From positions 1,612,001 through 1,676,000 of the forward strand of contig JAAPAX010000008.1 in NCBI GenBank assembly GCA_013372555.1: a stretch of 64,000 nucleotides of DNA, written 5' to 3'. Both the position numbers and the translations under genes were made by a program. The DNA is from Elsinoe arachidis (lineage: Eukaryota; Ascomycota; Dothideomycetes; Myriangiales; Elsinoaceae). Shown piece by piece: positions 43,601 through 56,489 of the stretch. The notes beneath the pieces were generated by a model. The model searched no databases and had not been told where the DNA came from. It saw only the letters and a list, made by a program, of their open reading frames with translations. Positions within the stretch are counted from its first letter, which is position 1. The number at the start of each line of letters is the position of its first letter.

Positions 43601-44822
43601 ACCTTCTTCTAAGTAGTATATATAGCCTTCTAAATTTACTCTTAAATCTCCTCTATATAAGCCTATACCTTCTTAAGGTCCTTAGATAGTAGAATCTATA
43701 CCTTCTCGACTATAGTAGAATTATTCTAATAGATATAACTAACTAAAGTATTACCTATAGGACTATCGATCTTAAGGTAGATAGCTATAGAGAAGGTAGT
43801 ATATATAGACCTATATATATTAGGCTTACTAGAAGAGGTAAGAGAAGTAGACTTCTTTTTTATATAAGCGTTTACTAAGGAAGAGTAGGTACTACCTTTA
43901 TACTACTCTAAGGTCTTATAATTAGCACTAATACTATAGTACTATAGTAAAAGAGTATAATAGACATTAGTAGTAGGTCTAGTCGAGCTATAAGATATAT
44001 AAGATATTATAAGATAGATATCTCTAGTCTTATAAGGAAAGAGCTTCTACTTAGTATTATACTTCTTCTCGTTATTAGTAGTAAAGTATTATAGTAAGAT
44101 ATTAATAATAGATACGTTGTTAAGAACCTTATGCTACTTTAAATCTATAACCTACTCCTTTATATAATAATATATCCTATAGATAATAATAGTATAGTTA
44201 CGTAGGCTCTTATTATCTAAGCTAAGAGAACCTTATATAGTATTAACTCTATAACTAGCTATAAGAAGATAAGGATTAATATCGATATAATAGAACTAAG
44301 TATAATCTCCCTTTAGAGTATACTTAGTATAGTAGAGATAGGAGATTAACTAGAGAAGTCTATTAGGATAATAAGCTATATAAAGATAGTAGTACTCTAG
44401 GTCTATATATATAGCTTACTAAGCGAGAGAATAAAATATATTTCTTAACTAACCGAGCTACTTTTTACCTTTAGGGAAACTAAAGTAGTAGCGGTATATC
44501 TCTATCTTTTCTAGAAAGATATTAGAAAGACTCGTATTAAACTAGTACTTAAAGACGTCTATACTAATATTACTATCGGCTAACTACTTATTAGAAAGAC
44601 TAGAGTAGAACCTATCTAAGATAAGCTTATAATATTACTTACTAATAGTCCTATTCGGGACTATAGCCTTATACTTAAAAGTGCCTCTCTTAGTTACTAT
44701 ACGCTTATAATAAGCTAAAGGTACTAACTACTATAAGGTCTTCTAATATACTTCTATTATATCTAGAGTACTACTAAGGAATACGTTATACTAGTAGTTA
44801 ATATAATTATATAAGAGATTCT
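43600..44822 (-). pseudogene. dioxygenase-like gene remnant, C-terminal part
   Basis: The minus-strand frame is coherent over about 1.2 kb: KRGTFKYKAIVPNRTIS, KLILDRFYSSLSNK, NIFLEKIEIYRYYFSFPKGK, AIYIDLEYYYLYIAYYPNR, then YYIDIN (about 44275-44296), GSLSLDNKSLRNYTIII and YRIYYYIKE (about 44155-44195). The order Y/H-I-D, about 25 residues, a Gly-Ser-Leu-Ser-Leu-Asp strand and a Y/H cluster fits the H-x-D...H iron site of a double-stranded beta-helix (2-oxoglutarate/Fe(II)-type) oxygenase in which RIP has turned His codons to Tyr. The rest of the frame continues at 51510-52950, beyond LTR-C. Function unproven. Confidence 0.45.
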
Positions 44823-45009
44823 TATAAGGGGCTAGTATTAGAGTAGCACTTAGTAGCGGCTAGTCCCGCTTATATAACATACTAGCTTATTCTATGCCGC
44901 GCTTGTACGTAGGCTTAAACAGTAATTAGTTCTACTACTAACGGACTATTCGGTTAGATAGGCATTCTCTATATTCTAATATATATAGCTTTAATATAAG
45001 GCTTTAATA
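44823..45009 (+). repeat. LTR-C 5' LTR
   Basis: 187 bp, starts TATAAGG, ends CTTTAATA; transitions distinguish it from the 3' LTR. Confidence 0.92.
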
Positions 45010-45079
45010 GTTCTAATTGCTCTACCTATAGTTATAATCTATTAGACCCTATAGATAACTAGCTTCCTATCGGTAAGGC

Positions 45080-46270
45080 GCTAGTGCTTTACGTAGTCGA
45101 AGTTATAGATATAGACTCTATCGAGTAGACTTCTCTATAGAATAAGGAAACGCTCGAAGAATATCTCTAGCGCCTATATACTAAGCGCGAGCGCTTAGAG
45201 CTAGAACTTAAAGCTTAGAGCCTCGAGGAAGAGATTAAGTAATTACATCGCATACGTAATATAGGATATACCTCTATAGAGTTTAGGCATAGTGTAAGCT
45301 ATAGCTATACTCGTATAGGAGACATGCTAAGTAAGGCTAGTATATAGAGTATATATAGTAAAGGTGCTCTCTTTATAAGGCTATTCTCTAGATAACCTCG
45401 ACTATAAGAATCTTATCTCTATTAGAGTAAAACCCTAAAGGAGGTAAGATTCTTTTTAAAGAATCTTAAGGTTATCTTTACTCTAGCCTCTAAGGCTTAT
45501 CCTATAGATTATTAGAAAGTGCTATATAGCGTTATATTCCTTATAGACGAGCTAGACGAGACTTAGTATTATCGCTACTATATAGATAGCCTAGAAGGCT
45601 ATATATAGGAGCAATTTCGTTAGTTTATATAGGACATAGTTAATAATTCTATTAATTATAGAGTATACGTAACTCTTATATATAAGACTATATAGTAGTA
45701 AGAGAGCTAGTCTATCTAAGCTTTTACCTTAGAACTCGCTACTATAGAGGAGTAATTAGTACTCTACTCTAAAGAGTAGAAAGTATACTATCTCCTCGCT
45801 AAGTTATAGCCTATGCTATATATAACTATTATTAAGTACTATACTATTCTAGCTACTTACTAGAAGCTAGTATCCCTTAGCTCTTAAATTAAGTCTACGG
45901 ATTATAGAGGTACTAAGTGTACTACGCGCGAAGATAACTTAGATCCTCTATGTAAGTAAGAGAGTTAAGAAGGCTCCTAAGAGAGCTATTACTACTAACC
46001 TAGTAGTAGCTATATATACTAAGAGCGTAATATAGCTAACTTATTTACTAAAAAGCAAAAGAGATAGAGTAGTTCCTCGGATATATAGAAGAAAAATACT
46101 AAGTGCTATAGGTATAGCAAAATAGAGTATATTAAGCTAGAATACTACTTAAAGCACTTATAGCCTAATAACAATTCGTAGGTGGTATATAAGGTAGCTA
46201 CTATAGACAAGACTAATAACTCTTCTAAGTTAGAAAACTTAAAGAGCTTAGTAAAAGAGTATAACTAAGC
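45080..46270 (+). pseudogene. LTR-C gag remnant
   Basis: A broken frame between the 5' LTR and protease region. A KCYRYSKIEYIKLEYY stretch at about 46100-46150 fits a CCHC nucleocapsid knuckle with RIP-changed Cys/His codons. Confidence 0.6.
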
Positions 46271-46989
46271 TCTCTACTTCTCTCTATTAATACTTATCTA
46301 TCTCCGCTCTATAGCGGTGCTATTATAGCGCCTACGGAGTATAAGGACTATACGTTCCTTATAGACGATTATATAGAAGTTAATTTAGTATCCTAGGTAT
46401 TTACTCTTCGACACGATTTACTAAGAGTAAAGTATACTTAGTATCTAAGTATATCTTCTTTTATAGAGTAAGCTAGATTCTACTATAGTATACACTAGCT
46501 ACACGTGTATCTAGTAGACTCTTATAGCGACCTTAAGAAGACAATCGGCCTCTTCTACGCTATAGACTTAGGACTAGGCTCTTTAGTTATTTTAGAGCAC
46601 CTATAGCGAAGGAAGTAATATATAATTATAGATAGCACTATAGACTATTAGTTATATAGCTACTCCTTATATATATTTCGCATATGTAAACTAGAAGACT
46701 TTATAAAGGACCTTAAGAATAAGCTAAGAGTTTACGCTATAGTATAGACCCTATCTAAGGGGTATACTCTTGCTATAAGTAACCTAACTCTTCTACTAGA
46801 GTTCGTAGAGTTCTCTAACGTCTTTACGTATAAGGATATTACTAATTTACTACATCTCCTAGGCGTAGAGTATATAATTAATCTAGAGCTAAGCAAAAAA
46901 CTACTATTCTAGCTCTTATATAACCTTTTAGTTAAGGAGCTTATAGTGCTTAAGGACTACCTCGAGACTGCTTAATTAAATAGATAGAT

Positions 46990-47400
46990 CCGGCGCTCTA
47001 TAAGCGAGATAGATGCTTCTATCTTATTCGTGTCTAAGAAAGATAGTAGCCTACGCTTATATATAGATTATTAAGGCTTAAACGAGATAACTATTAAGAA
47101 TTACTACTTACTTCTACTTATTAGCGAGATACTTAATTAACTCAAGCAAGCCTAGTAATTCTTAAAGCTAGATCTAAAGAATGTCTACTATCGTATCTCT
47201 ATAAAGCGTAGTAACAAGTAGAAAACTATATTCTATATATACTATAGCTATTTTAAATACCTAGTTATATCTTTTAGATTAACTAATGCCCTAGCTACTT
47301 TCTAAGCTTATATTAATAAAGCACTAGGAGAACTAGTAGATACTATCTATGTCGTCTACCTTAATAATATTCTTATCTATAGCAACTCGAGAGAGAACTA
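46990..47400 (+). pseudogene. LTR-C reverse transcriptase remnant
   Basis: ASILFVSKKDSSLRLYIDY, FLKLDLKNVYYRISIK, SYFKYLVISFRLTNA and YLNNILIYSNS (47357-47380 is the YxDD box, read YLNN) are Gypsy reverse transcriptase motifs in order. Confidence 0.88.
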
Positions 47401-48349
47401 TATATACTACGTATATAAGGTCCTTACGAGGCTATAGAAGTTTACGTTATATACTAGCCTTAAGAAGTGCAAATTCTTTACTAAGGAGGTAGAATTCTTA
47501 AGCTATATTATCTCTACTGTAGGCGTCTCGATAGATCTAAGTAGAGTAGTCGTAATTAAGAAGTAGCTAAGGTCGAAGAGCTATTATAAGGTATAGTAGT
47601 TTACCGGTTTTACGAACTTCTACTAGTACTTTATGTAATATTACTCTAAGATTATTACCTCTCTCTCTAGCCTCCTAAAGGGTTTAATAAAAGGCTATAA
47701 GTATAGCCTCTTTGTGTAGGGCATAAGCGAATAAAAGGTATTTAAGGATATATATAATGCTTTTACCTACGTACTAATTCTATACTATTATAACTCTACA
47801 CTGCTCCTATATATCGAAAGCGATATATCGAAGTTTATAGTAGCTACTATTCTATTATAGCTGTTCGATAGCGCTTAGTATTCTATTACCTTCTAGTTAA
47901 GAAAGATAATCTCTATAGAGTATAATTATAAGACTTATAACTAAGAGCTCTTAGTAATTATATATACCTTTAAGTAGTAGCGATACTACCTTAAGAGCGC
48001 CTTATACGCGATCTAGGTGCTTACTAACTATAATAACCTCTAAGAATTTATAAAGCTAAAATAGCTAAATAGCTAATAAGCTCGCTAGGCTACCTTCCTT
48101 GCCGCTTTTAACTTTATAATAGAGCACTAAGCTAGTATATAGAACCTAGCTAACACGCCTTCGAGACGCTCTAACTATATAGCTAAGAAGTAGAAGATTT
48201 CTTATCTTCTACCGACTCTCTAGAACAAGCTAAGAGTATAGAATTAGTCTACTAATCCTAGAGAAACTACTCTACTAGTTAGACATATATAAGTAATATA
48301 CAAAGCTACTCTAGAGTAAGCCTAGACTACTTATATACTATATATTAGT

Positions 48350-49880
48350 AAGTCTTCTTCTAAGAACTCCTAGAGGCTTTTATTTATCTAGTAAGTCGTA
48401 GTCGTAGCGACTATAAGAGAGAACCTCTTTAAAGATCCCTCTACTAACTTAGTGTTAGTTATAGAACTACTATAAGAATAAGACCTCGAGACTATAAAGC
48501 TACGTTCGTAAGTAGAGAGTAGTAGAGATAAGAGTAAAGCACTATAGAACATCCGAAATAACTTTCTATTCTACTATAACTTACTCGTTATTCTAAATAA
48601 TAGTACTTTAAAGGCGTAGGTACTACGTATATACTATAATAGTAAATAAGCTAGTTACTTCGGTAAGGATAAAATACTTAAGCTTCTCTTATAAAAGTAC
48701 TTCTAGGCGATAATAAGAAAGAACGTTAATAACTATATCTAATTATACTAAGTTTGCTAGAAGTATAAGGTACGCTACTATCGCCTCTATAGCGAGCTAT
48801 ATATACTACTAATACTAGACTACCTATAGTAAGAAATTATAATAGATTTTATTACTAACCTACTACTAAGTAAGCGAGATAGTAGTATCTATAATGCTAT
48901 ACTCGTAATTGTAGACTAATATACTAAAATGTCGCTATACATTTCTACTACTAAGAAGTGTACGTCTATAGAGCTCGTAGAGATACTATATAACTATATA
49001 ATTCGCTACTATAGTATACCTCGCGGTATTATTAGTAATAGAGAATTAGTCTTTATAAGTTAGTTCTAGAGTAACTTCTACTACGAGACATATATAAAGC
49101 ATAGGCTAAGTATAGCCTTCTACCTATAGATAGATAGCTAAACTAAGTAGCAAAACTAGACATTAGAGTAATATCTCCGCTACTACTATACTAAGTTATA
49201 GAATAACTAGGCTAAGCAACTATCGTAGGCGAAGTTCGTAAGTAATAATAGCGTCTATACTACACTATACATAAGCCTCTTCTAAATTATATATAGCTAC
49301 TATCTAGAGTTAGAAGTATCTACTATTAAGTCTCGAGACGAGACTTTAGAGGGGAGAGTACTAGTAGCTATAGAGTTAGTATAATACTTGCGAGATACAT
49401 ATATAAAGCTAGTAGAGCAATAGAAAGATACTTCTACTTACTAGGCTAAATACTATAATAAGAAGCATATACTAAAGGTATATAGCGTAGGTAACTTAGT
49501 ACTACTCTCGGCTAAGAACTTATAGCTGCCTATACTAAAGAAGAAGATAGGTCTACGTTTCTTAGAGCTCTTCTATATACTCGATATAGTAGGTTTATAG
49601 GCGTATCGCTTAGCTCTACCTAGTTAGTATCGTATCTATAATATCTTTTATATATCTCTTCTCGAACTATAGAATAGTAGAGCTAGTAAGGAGCTAGAGA
49701 AGAGCATGTCTCTTGTAGACGAAGTAGATAAATAGATAGTTAAGGAAATCCTAGATAGAAGAACTACAAAGGATAAGATGTTCTACTTAGTAAAGTAGAA
49801 GAACTAGCCTATTAAGTTTAATAGCTAGGAACCTATAGAGAATTACGTAAATGTAAGAGAGCTAATTATTATATATAAGT
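48350..49880 (+). pseudogene. LTR-C integrase remnant with chromodomain
   Basis: The integrase core begins near DFITNLLLSK (about 48845). The C terminus (about 49718-49860) reads EVDK, IVKEILDRRTTKDKMFYLVK and NYVNVREL with W codons turned to stops: a chromodomain as in chromoviruses, which steers insertion to H3K9-methylated heterochromatin. Confidence 0.8.
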
Positions 49881-50372
49881 TATAGCTAATAGTGCCTAAG
49901 AAGGGTCGCTAGAAGTAAAGTTAACAGAGTATATAAATAGATAGACTATATAATATAAGAAGTTAGTTAAGAGGTAGACTTCTTATCTAGAGTAATATAT
50001 TTATAGAAGCGCTACACTTATACTATAAATGCGAGTATTAACCTAAACGCTGTTATCTATTATATTATATATAAGGCCTTCTTATAGATATAGCACTAGT
50101 AATATACACCTAGCTCGTATACGACTAGATATTATTCTCTTTCTTCTCTCTATTACTACTATCTTCGCCTATAAGTACTACACTAGCTATAAGCTATCTG
50201 CTAGCTATAACGTAGTTAACCTTAGTAGTAGAGCTACTAGAGTTATACACTATCTAATTATATTAGCTATGTTTATAACGTATAAGAAGCATAGTTAACT
50301 TACTTCCTTACTAATAGTAATTAAGCTATAAAGTTCATACCTAATCTTCTATATCTTCTTAACCTTCTCCTA

Positions 50373-50720
50373 CTCGAGCCTAAGACCTCTAAGTATACTA
50401 CCTACGCCTCCTATATAAGAGGTAGAAGCCTCGCTAGTTACCTTGTTCTTGTTAGTATAGTATACCTTTAGTAATTTCTTAAACTCGACAACCTTAGGGA
50501 GTACCTTATAGGCTATAGTATATATACGCTTCTTGTTAGTAGTAATACTAGCTTCTATAGGGGAATTACTCGCCGCGACTATATCGAGAGTAGTTATATA
50601 GAAGTCGCATAGGATAGATAGGAGTAAGTTATATAAGTACTTATCTTTAACATAGTACTTATACTTATAGCAAAAGAAAACACTAAAGTTGCTACCGGTA
50701 TAGACACGAGCTACTATAAG
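50373..50720 (-). pseudogene. antisense frame between integrase and 3' LTR of LTR-C
   Basis: 116 codons without a stop on the minus strand, remarkable in RIP-mutated DNA. It reads RVYTGSNFSVFFCYKYKYYV, KYLYNLLLSILCDFYITTLD, IVAASNSPIEASITTNKKRI, then a basic segment. The Cys residues could be part of a zinc-binding unit. The flanking stops (TAG at 50370, TAA at 50721) are the kind RIP makes from Trp or Gln codons, so the original gene was longer. Identity unknown. Confidence 0.5.
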
Positions 50721-51317
50721 TTAGTTATACCTCTTATACGGACTATAAGGGCTTACTCTTAGCAACGCTATTAGCGTACCTAAAACAAGTATTAGCCTTC
50801 TCTTTAGGAAGTAGAAGAGTTATAGAGTTAGCGCTAGCGGCTATAGCTCTAGTATTACTAGCCTACCTTACGCTACGCGTATTAGACACTAGAGGTCCGG
50901 AGTTAGATAATATAATAATTATAAGAGAAGTGCTTAATATAATAGAGGTTAACAAAATGTAGATATATTTTAGTATAGAAAAAGGAGAAAGTAAGGGGTA
51001 GTAACGAGATTATATATACTAACCTTTAGTGTACTATATCTTTATTATAGCTACTAGTGCAAAGCACGTGTCTCCTATAGCACTACTAGGAATTCCAAGA
51101 AAAGTAATATTATTACTACCAATTAGCTTTAATACTATAGCGACTAGACAAATGCTTTATTAGACTCGAATTGTTAGAACTATAATAACTAAACTACATG
51201 CGAGACATATACGATATAATAGTAGAAATACCTTAACTACGTTACTTCTCTATACTACTACGTAGCGTATATTGTTAGCTAAGAGCTAAGGATAGCTCTC
51301 CTAGAGAAGAAGGCAAT

Positions 51318-51504
51318 TATAAGGAGCTAGTATTAGAGTAGCACTTAGTAGCGGCTAGTCTCGCTTACGTAATGTACTAGCTTATCCTACACTACGCTTG
51401 TGTATAGGCTTAAACAGTAATTAGTTCTACTACTAACAGACTATTCGGTTAGATAGGCGTTCTCTATATTGCGACATATATAGCTTTAATATAAGGCTTT
51501 AACA
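51318..51504 (+). repeat. LTR-C 3' LTR
   Basis: 187 bp, starts TATAAGG and ends CTTTAACA, preserving the CA end. Confidence 0.92.
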
Positions 51505-51509
51505 ATTCT

Positions 51510-52950
51510 AGAAGATATTAGAAAGTAGATAGAGGTAATAAGCTAAGACTTAGGTATATAAATAGTATATAGAACTCTATATACTACTATCCTTAATACA
51601 CTATTAGCTAACTACTATAGCTAGCTCGGTAAGTGTCGCTAGCTTCTAAGAAGATATAGATATCTTAAACTCTCTCGAAATACTCTTATACTTATACTTC
51701 TTCTTAGGCTTCTAATCTTTAGTAGGGATAGTAACGCTCTTACTCTTACTCTTATCGATAATAGGTATAGAGATAGAATAGTTAGCTAAGATAAACTCTC
51801 TATTATTTTTAATATAATACTTCTTTAATAGAGAACTAGTATAACTACTATCTTCTAGAACATCGGGAACCTCCTTAACTAACTTAATAGACTTAATAAC
51901 CTCTTCTTCTTTACGTAACTACTATTATAGATATATATAGATAGACCTATATACTAAGTCCTTAGAGTAGATAGGAGAGGCTATATAAGATTCTAAATCT
52001 AAGCTAAGCTTAGATCTAGAAATACTAGAGTTTTGCTAATTAGTAACGTTACTCTTTAGTATAACGCTAGTATACTAGGTAGCGATAGTAGTAATCCTTA
52101 TATAGTTATATACTAATAAGCTATAGTCCTTACGAGAGGTAGTTAGTAGTATTACTACCTCCTCGATATAACTAATCTATAGTAGAGCTATACTCTTAAC
52201 TAGGAACCCGAGGCTATCTTAGATATAGTACTTTATAAACCTTCTAGAGTAGTTAGTAATTAGCTCTTAAGGTATAAGGTTACTTATCTTAGGTAACTTA
52301 CCTTAACAAAAGAGAGTATAAGTAGTAGAGACGTTAACGAGCTATAACTTCTATCTAATAAGCTTACCTTACGTGCTTATACGAGTAATAGCTATATAGT
52401 ATAGTATATTAATAGCTTTACGAATAGTCTTGTCTTTAGTAATAAAGTTAAAGTTACTCTAGATAGTATTTCCTAGCTCTTAGTACTAGTTTAGGTATAG
52501 CTCTAGCTTTTCTAGATTATAAATAGCACTCCTAATACTCTTAAGGTATTTCTCCTTATAATTACGCCTACTTATAACTCTATTATAGATGTTATATACT
52601 AAAGAGAAAGTCTCCTTCTACTCCTAGGTACTTATATTAATAATCTTCTCTATATAGGACTTATCGATAATAGTGAAAATTATATCTTTAATATAGCTAT
52701 ATATAGTACTAATATAGTCGAAGGCGTAGCTATAGAACTATAGGCGATCCTCCGAGACGAGAGTTTTTATATACTTAATAATATTATCTCTAGTCTTAAA
52801 GTCGTAGTCTCCGTATTAGAATAGAGCTTAGCTATTTCTATTAGTATAACTATTACTATTAGCCTATCTATTAGCGTTAATAGAGATAACTAACAAGCTA
52901 GGACTAGCACTAGGCTAGCTAGTACTATCTACTATCTCGTTATATAAAAA
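51510..52950 (-). pseudogene. dioxygenase-like gene remnant, N-terminal part
   Basis: A minus-strand coherent frame upstream of the fragment ending at 44822, separated from it only by LTR-C and its ATTCT duplication. It reads helical and Lys-rich segments such as EKYLKSIRSAIYNLEKLELY, LVNVSTTYTLFC, SYIEEVVILLTTSRKDYSLL and KSVTIPTKD. No domain recognised here. Confidence 0.4.
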
Positions 52951-53945
52951 TAGTATATAAAACTAAACGTTCTATAAAACTAATATATAGTATATTATAA
53001 TTATATATAGTAGCTATAAGCTGTCGTTGTTACGTAAGAAGTGCTCTAGAAGTTTAAGAGAAGCGCTTAGTAGTCGAGTAGAAAGAGATATATATCTATA
53101 AAAGTATAGAAAGTAAAGTAAGAAGTAGAAAGGTATCTAAAGTTATTATCGATATAATATAAAAATTTTTAGTAGCTATAGTAAGCGTACCTCTTATAGT
53201 AACTACTATAACTTATATTATATTTACCTTATCTACTATACTCTTGTACTTATTCTTAGAGGTAAGTTATACTTTATCTCTTTTACGTCTCTATTCTATT
53301 TCTTTATTCTATACTCTTTACTACTTAAATTCCTCTATAACTAGTAAGCCTCTTCTTTATTATTTCTACTACCTATTCTTTCTAAAAGTATATATCGACT
53401 AAAAACAAAATATCTATATAAAGAAGCTAAATAAAGATAATTCGAAAGTAATTAGAATAAGGAAACCTATTACTAAACCTTAGCGAATAACCTTTACTTT
53501 ATTCTATCTTAACCTTCTCTCTATAGTAGCCCTATTACGCTTCTTATTAGGCGTATCCTTACTATCTATAGCCTATAGCTATAAAGGTCTCCTTAGGTTT
53601 CTTATTTATATAGAGTAGAAGCTTATAAGTATACCTTACCTTAGGCACTTTCTTCTTCTTCTCCTTCTTCTCTATAACTAATTTATAGCTACTACTAATC
53701 TAGATTAGAGATATATAATAGGAGTTAGCTAAATAGCTACGTATATATAATCCTATTTGCTACGTATATGTCTATATATAGTAAATCTAGATTTAAGCTA
53801 GGTTTAGATATAGAAGCTTCTATTGTCCCTTATAACCTTAGCCCTTTATATATATAGCATGTATAATATACCTCCTCTACTAATACGTATCTATTCTAAA
53901 TACTAAAACTCTAAACTCTAAATAAAAGAGATTCCGATTACTTGT
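52951..53945. other. RIP-mutated spacer
   Basis: Between the dioxygenase-like remnant and the LTR-E integrase end. Should contain the 3' end of LTR-E, but its LTR was not identified. Confidence 0.4.
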
Positions 53946-54250
53946 ACTACTTGTACTTATCTAGATCGAAGTCCTCTAGCTAATTAATCTTAATAACTAG
54001 CTAGTATAATAACTATCTAATAGCTATAGCTTTAACTTATCGTTCGTCTATAGACCGATAGAGCTTTAGCTATTGTTAGATATATATACTAGAAAGTATA
54101 TATCTATATAGCTTAGCTAGTTTATAATATCTAGAATTATAGATAGTAATAACTCTATATAGTCTACGCTATTAATTATAGAGCTTATCTTACCGAACCT
54201 TCTTAAGATACGTATTATATACTAGTACTATATCTCCGATCTTAAGCTAT
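53946..54250 (-). pseudogene. LTR-E integrase C-terminal fragment
   Basis: Minus-strand frame: SLKIGDIVLVYNTYLKKVR, RVITIYNSRYYKLAKL and SIDERXVKA. This is the GD-V-L-V...Y...L-L end typical of Gypsy integrases. Its upstream part is at 61728-62400 on the other side of LTR-D. Confidence 0.6.
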
Positions 54251-54255
54251 TTCTA

Positions 54256-54429
54256 TATAGGGGAGACTTAGTATTATAGCTCTAGCTAAGTCTATCACAT
54301 AACAGACTCTCTCTAGCTACCTTCCGCGAGGCTTCCGGCCTTATTAAATAAAGGTAGCTATTAGTTTATCTACCTATCTAATTAGTAGATACTAGTAGTT
54401 CTATACGTTGCTACACACCTACTCTTATA
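54256..54429 (+). repeat. LTR-D 5' LTR
   Basis: 174 bp; begins TATAGGGGAGACTTAG and ends CTACTCTTATA. Confidence 0.9.
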
Positions 54430-54589
54430 GTTCTAATAGCTCTCTTTAGTTGTAGCCTATAGAATTATTAATATAGACGATTAGATTATATAAGAGTAAA
54501 TCAACTTAGAAGCTATCTAGACGAATAGTAGTATTATCGAGGATACTTCGCATCTATAGTTAAGGATATTAGAAGAGCTAGGAGATAAC

Positions 54590-55640
54590 GGAGATAGCCG
54601 AGGAAGACATACTCTAACTAGCAGTAATAGTAGCTGCACTACTATGTTACTTAAGGCTATTATAGCTTAGCTAGCTAACTTAGAGAATTTAGTCTAAGAC
54701 TATAATTGCCTCTAGAATGCTAGTATAACTCCGGCTAGTCCCTATAGGACTACTAAGAGGATACTTATAGCTTCTCTAGCACTAGTTTCGATAGGTCTAC
54801 CTACTATAGGCTAGCTAGTAACGCTACCTACTAGAGGGCCCTCTACGAAGGCTAAGGAACTAGAGTAGTATAAGGCTAAATCTATCTATAAGACCTAGTT
54901 CTTTAGAAGGAGCCTCTAGATAGTCTTTAACTACGACTCTTTATAGTTTACTAATACTCCTTATCTAGATTAGCGCTATATTACTTATGCTATAATATAT
55001 CTATTTCTATCTCTTAGAGAGTTATAGGAACGCCTCTATACACTTAACGCGTTAAACTAGTATAATCTCTTCTATAAAGAGGACTTCTTAAGCTTCGTTA
55101 ACGACTAAGTTAAAGACTCTATTAATTAAGAGATAAACGTAGTTCTTTTCTACTAAAACTACCTCTAGAAGAAGAGTAAGAGCGCCTAGAAGTTCTCGGA
55201 TTAACTAGTATCTCTAGAAGAGATAATCGAGCTAAAGTATAATAGTAAGTATCTAGTATAGCACTATCTAGCTAAATTATTGCCTAATCTATATAAGTAA
55301 ATTCTCTAGTTCTCTAATGTATCTTCTATATACGCGAAGCTTATTATATAAGCCTCTACCCTCGAGAACCTCGCTAAGAGTAATAACTATAAGCTATAGA
55401 AGTAATATAGAGCTTCTCTAGAAGCCTCCGGTAGCGACCGTAGTAAGTATACTTAAAGCGAGGTAGGAGATAGGTAGAAGAGTAAGAGTAAGAGTAAAGA
55501 CAAGAGCTATAAAAGCAATAGTAGCTAGGAGACTAATTAGAAAGGTAGTAGAGGCACTTAGGACTTTTCTAAGGTTAAGTACTATAATTACTACGAGAAG
55601 GGTTACTACTTATTAGCCTACTCTAAAGGAGGCGATGCTA
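54590..55640 (+). pseudogene. LTR-D gag remnant
   Basis: A broken frame with a Lys/Ser-rich 3' part (KSKSKDKSYKSN, about 55480-55515) and a Cys-poor region where a knuckle would be (about 55575-55620). Confidence 0.5.
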
Positions 55641-56489
55641 GCTAAAGCGAGAATAGAGAAGATAATTAAGTCCGGAATGTTAAGGTAGAGAGAGGTACTT
55701 TCGCTCCTATATAATATATAGCTAGACACCGGAGGAGTCTACTCTAGAGCTATAAGGCTCCTATAGTACTTCCGGCCTAGGCCTACTAAAGCCTAGTACT
55801 TAGCCCCGATAGTAAGATCGAGGTTAAGGTGCTACTAGATAACGTAGTAGACGTTAACGTTATTAATCTAGCATTTGCTCTCTAGTATAACTTATAGAAG
55901 GCTAATGTAGAGTACCCTTAGGTTAGAGACTTCTAGAGTAAAGAGGCTTACTATTATAGCGCCTACGAGGTTAATCTCTGCCTTATAGACAATACTAGAG
56001 TAATATATAAGTCGAAAGGCGTGTTCTACATGTTAGAAATAAGCTCTTCTATTATTCTCGGCCAGCTATAGAGATATAACTAGAGTATTATAATAGATAG
56101 TTATACTAACTAGTAGAGATATAGCTATAACATTACTAGCATTAGAGTAGTATAAGCTAAGGAGTTCTATAACCTCTTACTTGTAGAGAACTAAGGATTC
56201 GCTCTAGTAGTGTTAGATGTAATACTAGATACTACAGTTCGGAAGGTAGCTAGTACCTCTATAGAGGTCCTACCTAATAGAGTAGCGAAGCTACTATCCT
56301 ATATAGAAGACTACTATAACGTCTTTATTATTAATCCTATATAGATACGCGCTATAGGAGATATATTATACTCTATTAATCTAACAGAAGACAAAGAGCC
56401 TCCCTTTTGTCTCCTCTATAACCTCTTAGAGAAGGAACTTATAGTTCTCTATAAGTACCTTAATAACGTACTAGCTAAGAGCTAGATCT

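Larger units (their letters stand above)
44823..51504 (+). mobile_element. LTR-C: chromodomain Ty3/Gypsy retrotransposon, RIP-mutated
   Basis: 6.7-kb element with two 187-bp LTRs (44823-45009, 51318-51504) and exact 5-bp target duplications ATTCT (44818-44822, 51505-51509). The plus-strand order is gag with a degenerate CCHC knuckle (about 46102-46145), protease, reverse transcriptase (about 47000-47390), RNase H, integrase (about 48350-49360) and an integrase C-terminal chromodomain (about 49718-49860). A purine tract (AGAGAAGAAGG) precedes the 3' LTR. About 1.4 kb between the chromodomain and the 3' LTR carries an antisense frame. It interrupts the dioxygenase-like minus-strand gene. Confidence 0.92.

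Noticed and set aside
44790..51510. Initial idea that the 187-bp repeats were ends of an inverted-repeat element
   Set aside because: They are direct repeats with 5-bp ATTCT duplications and Gypsy pol between them, so they are LTRs.
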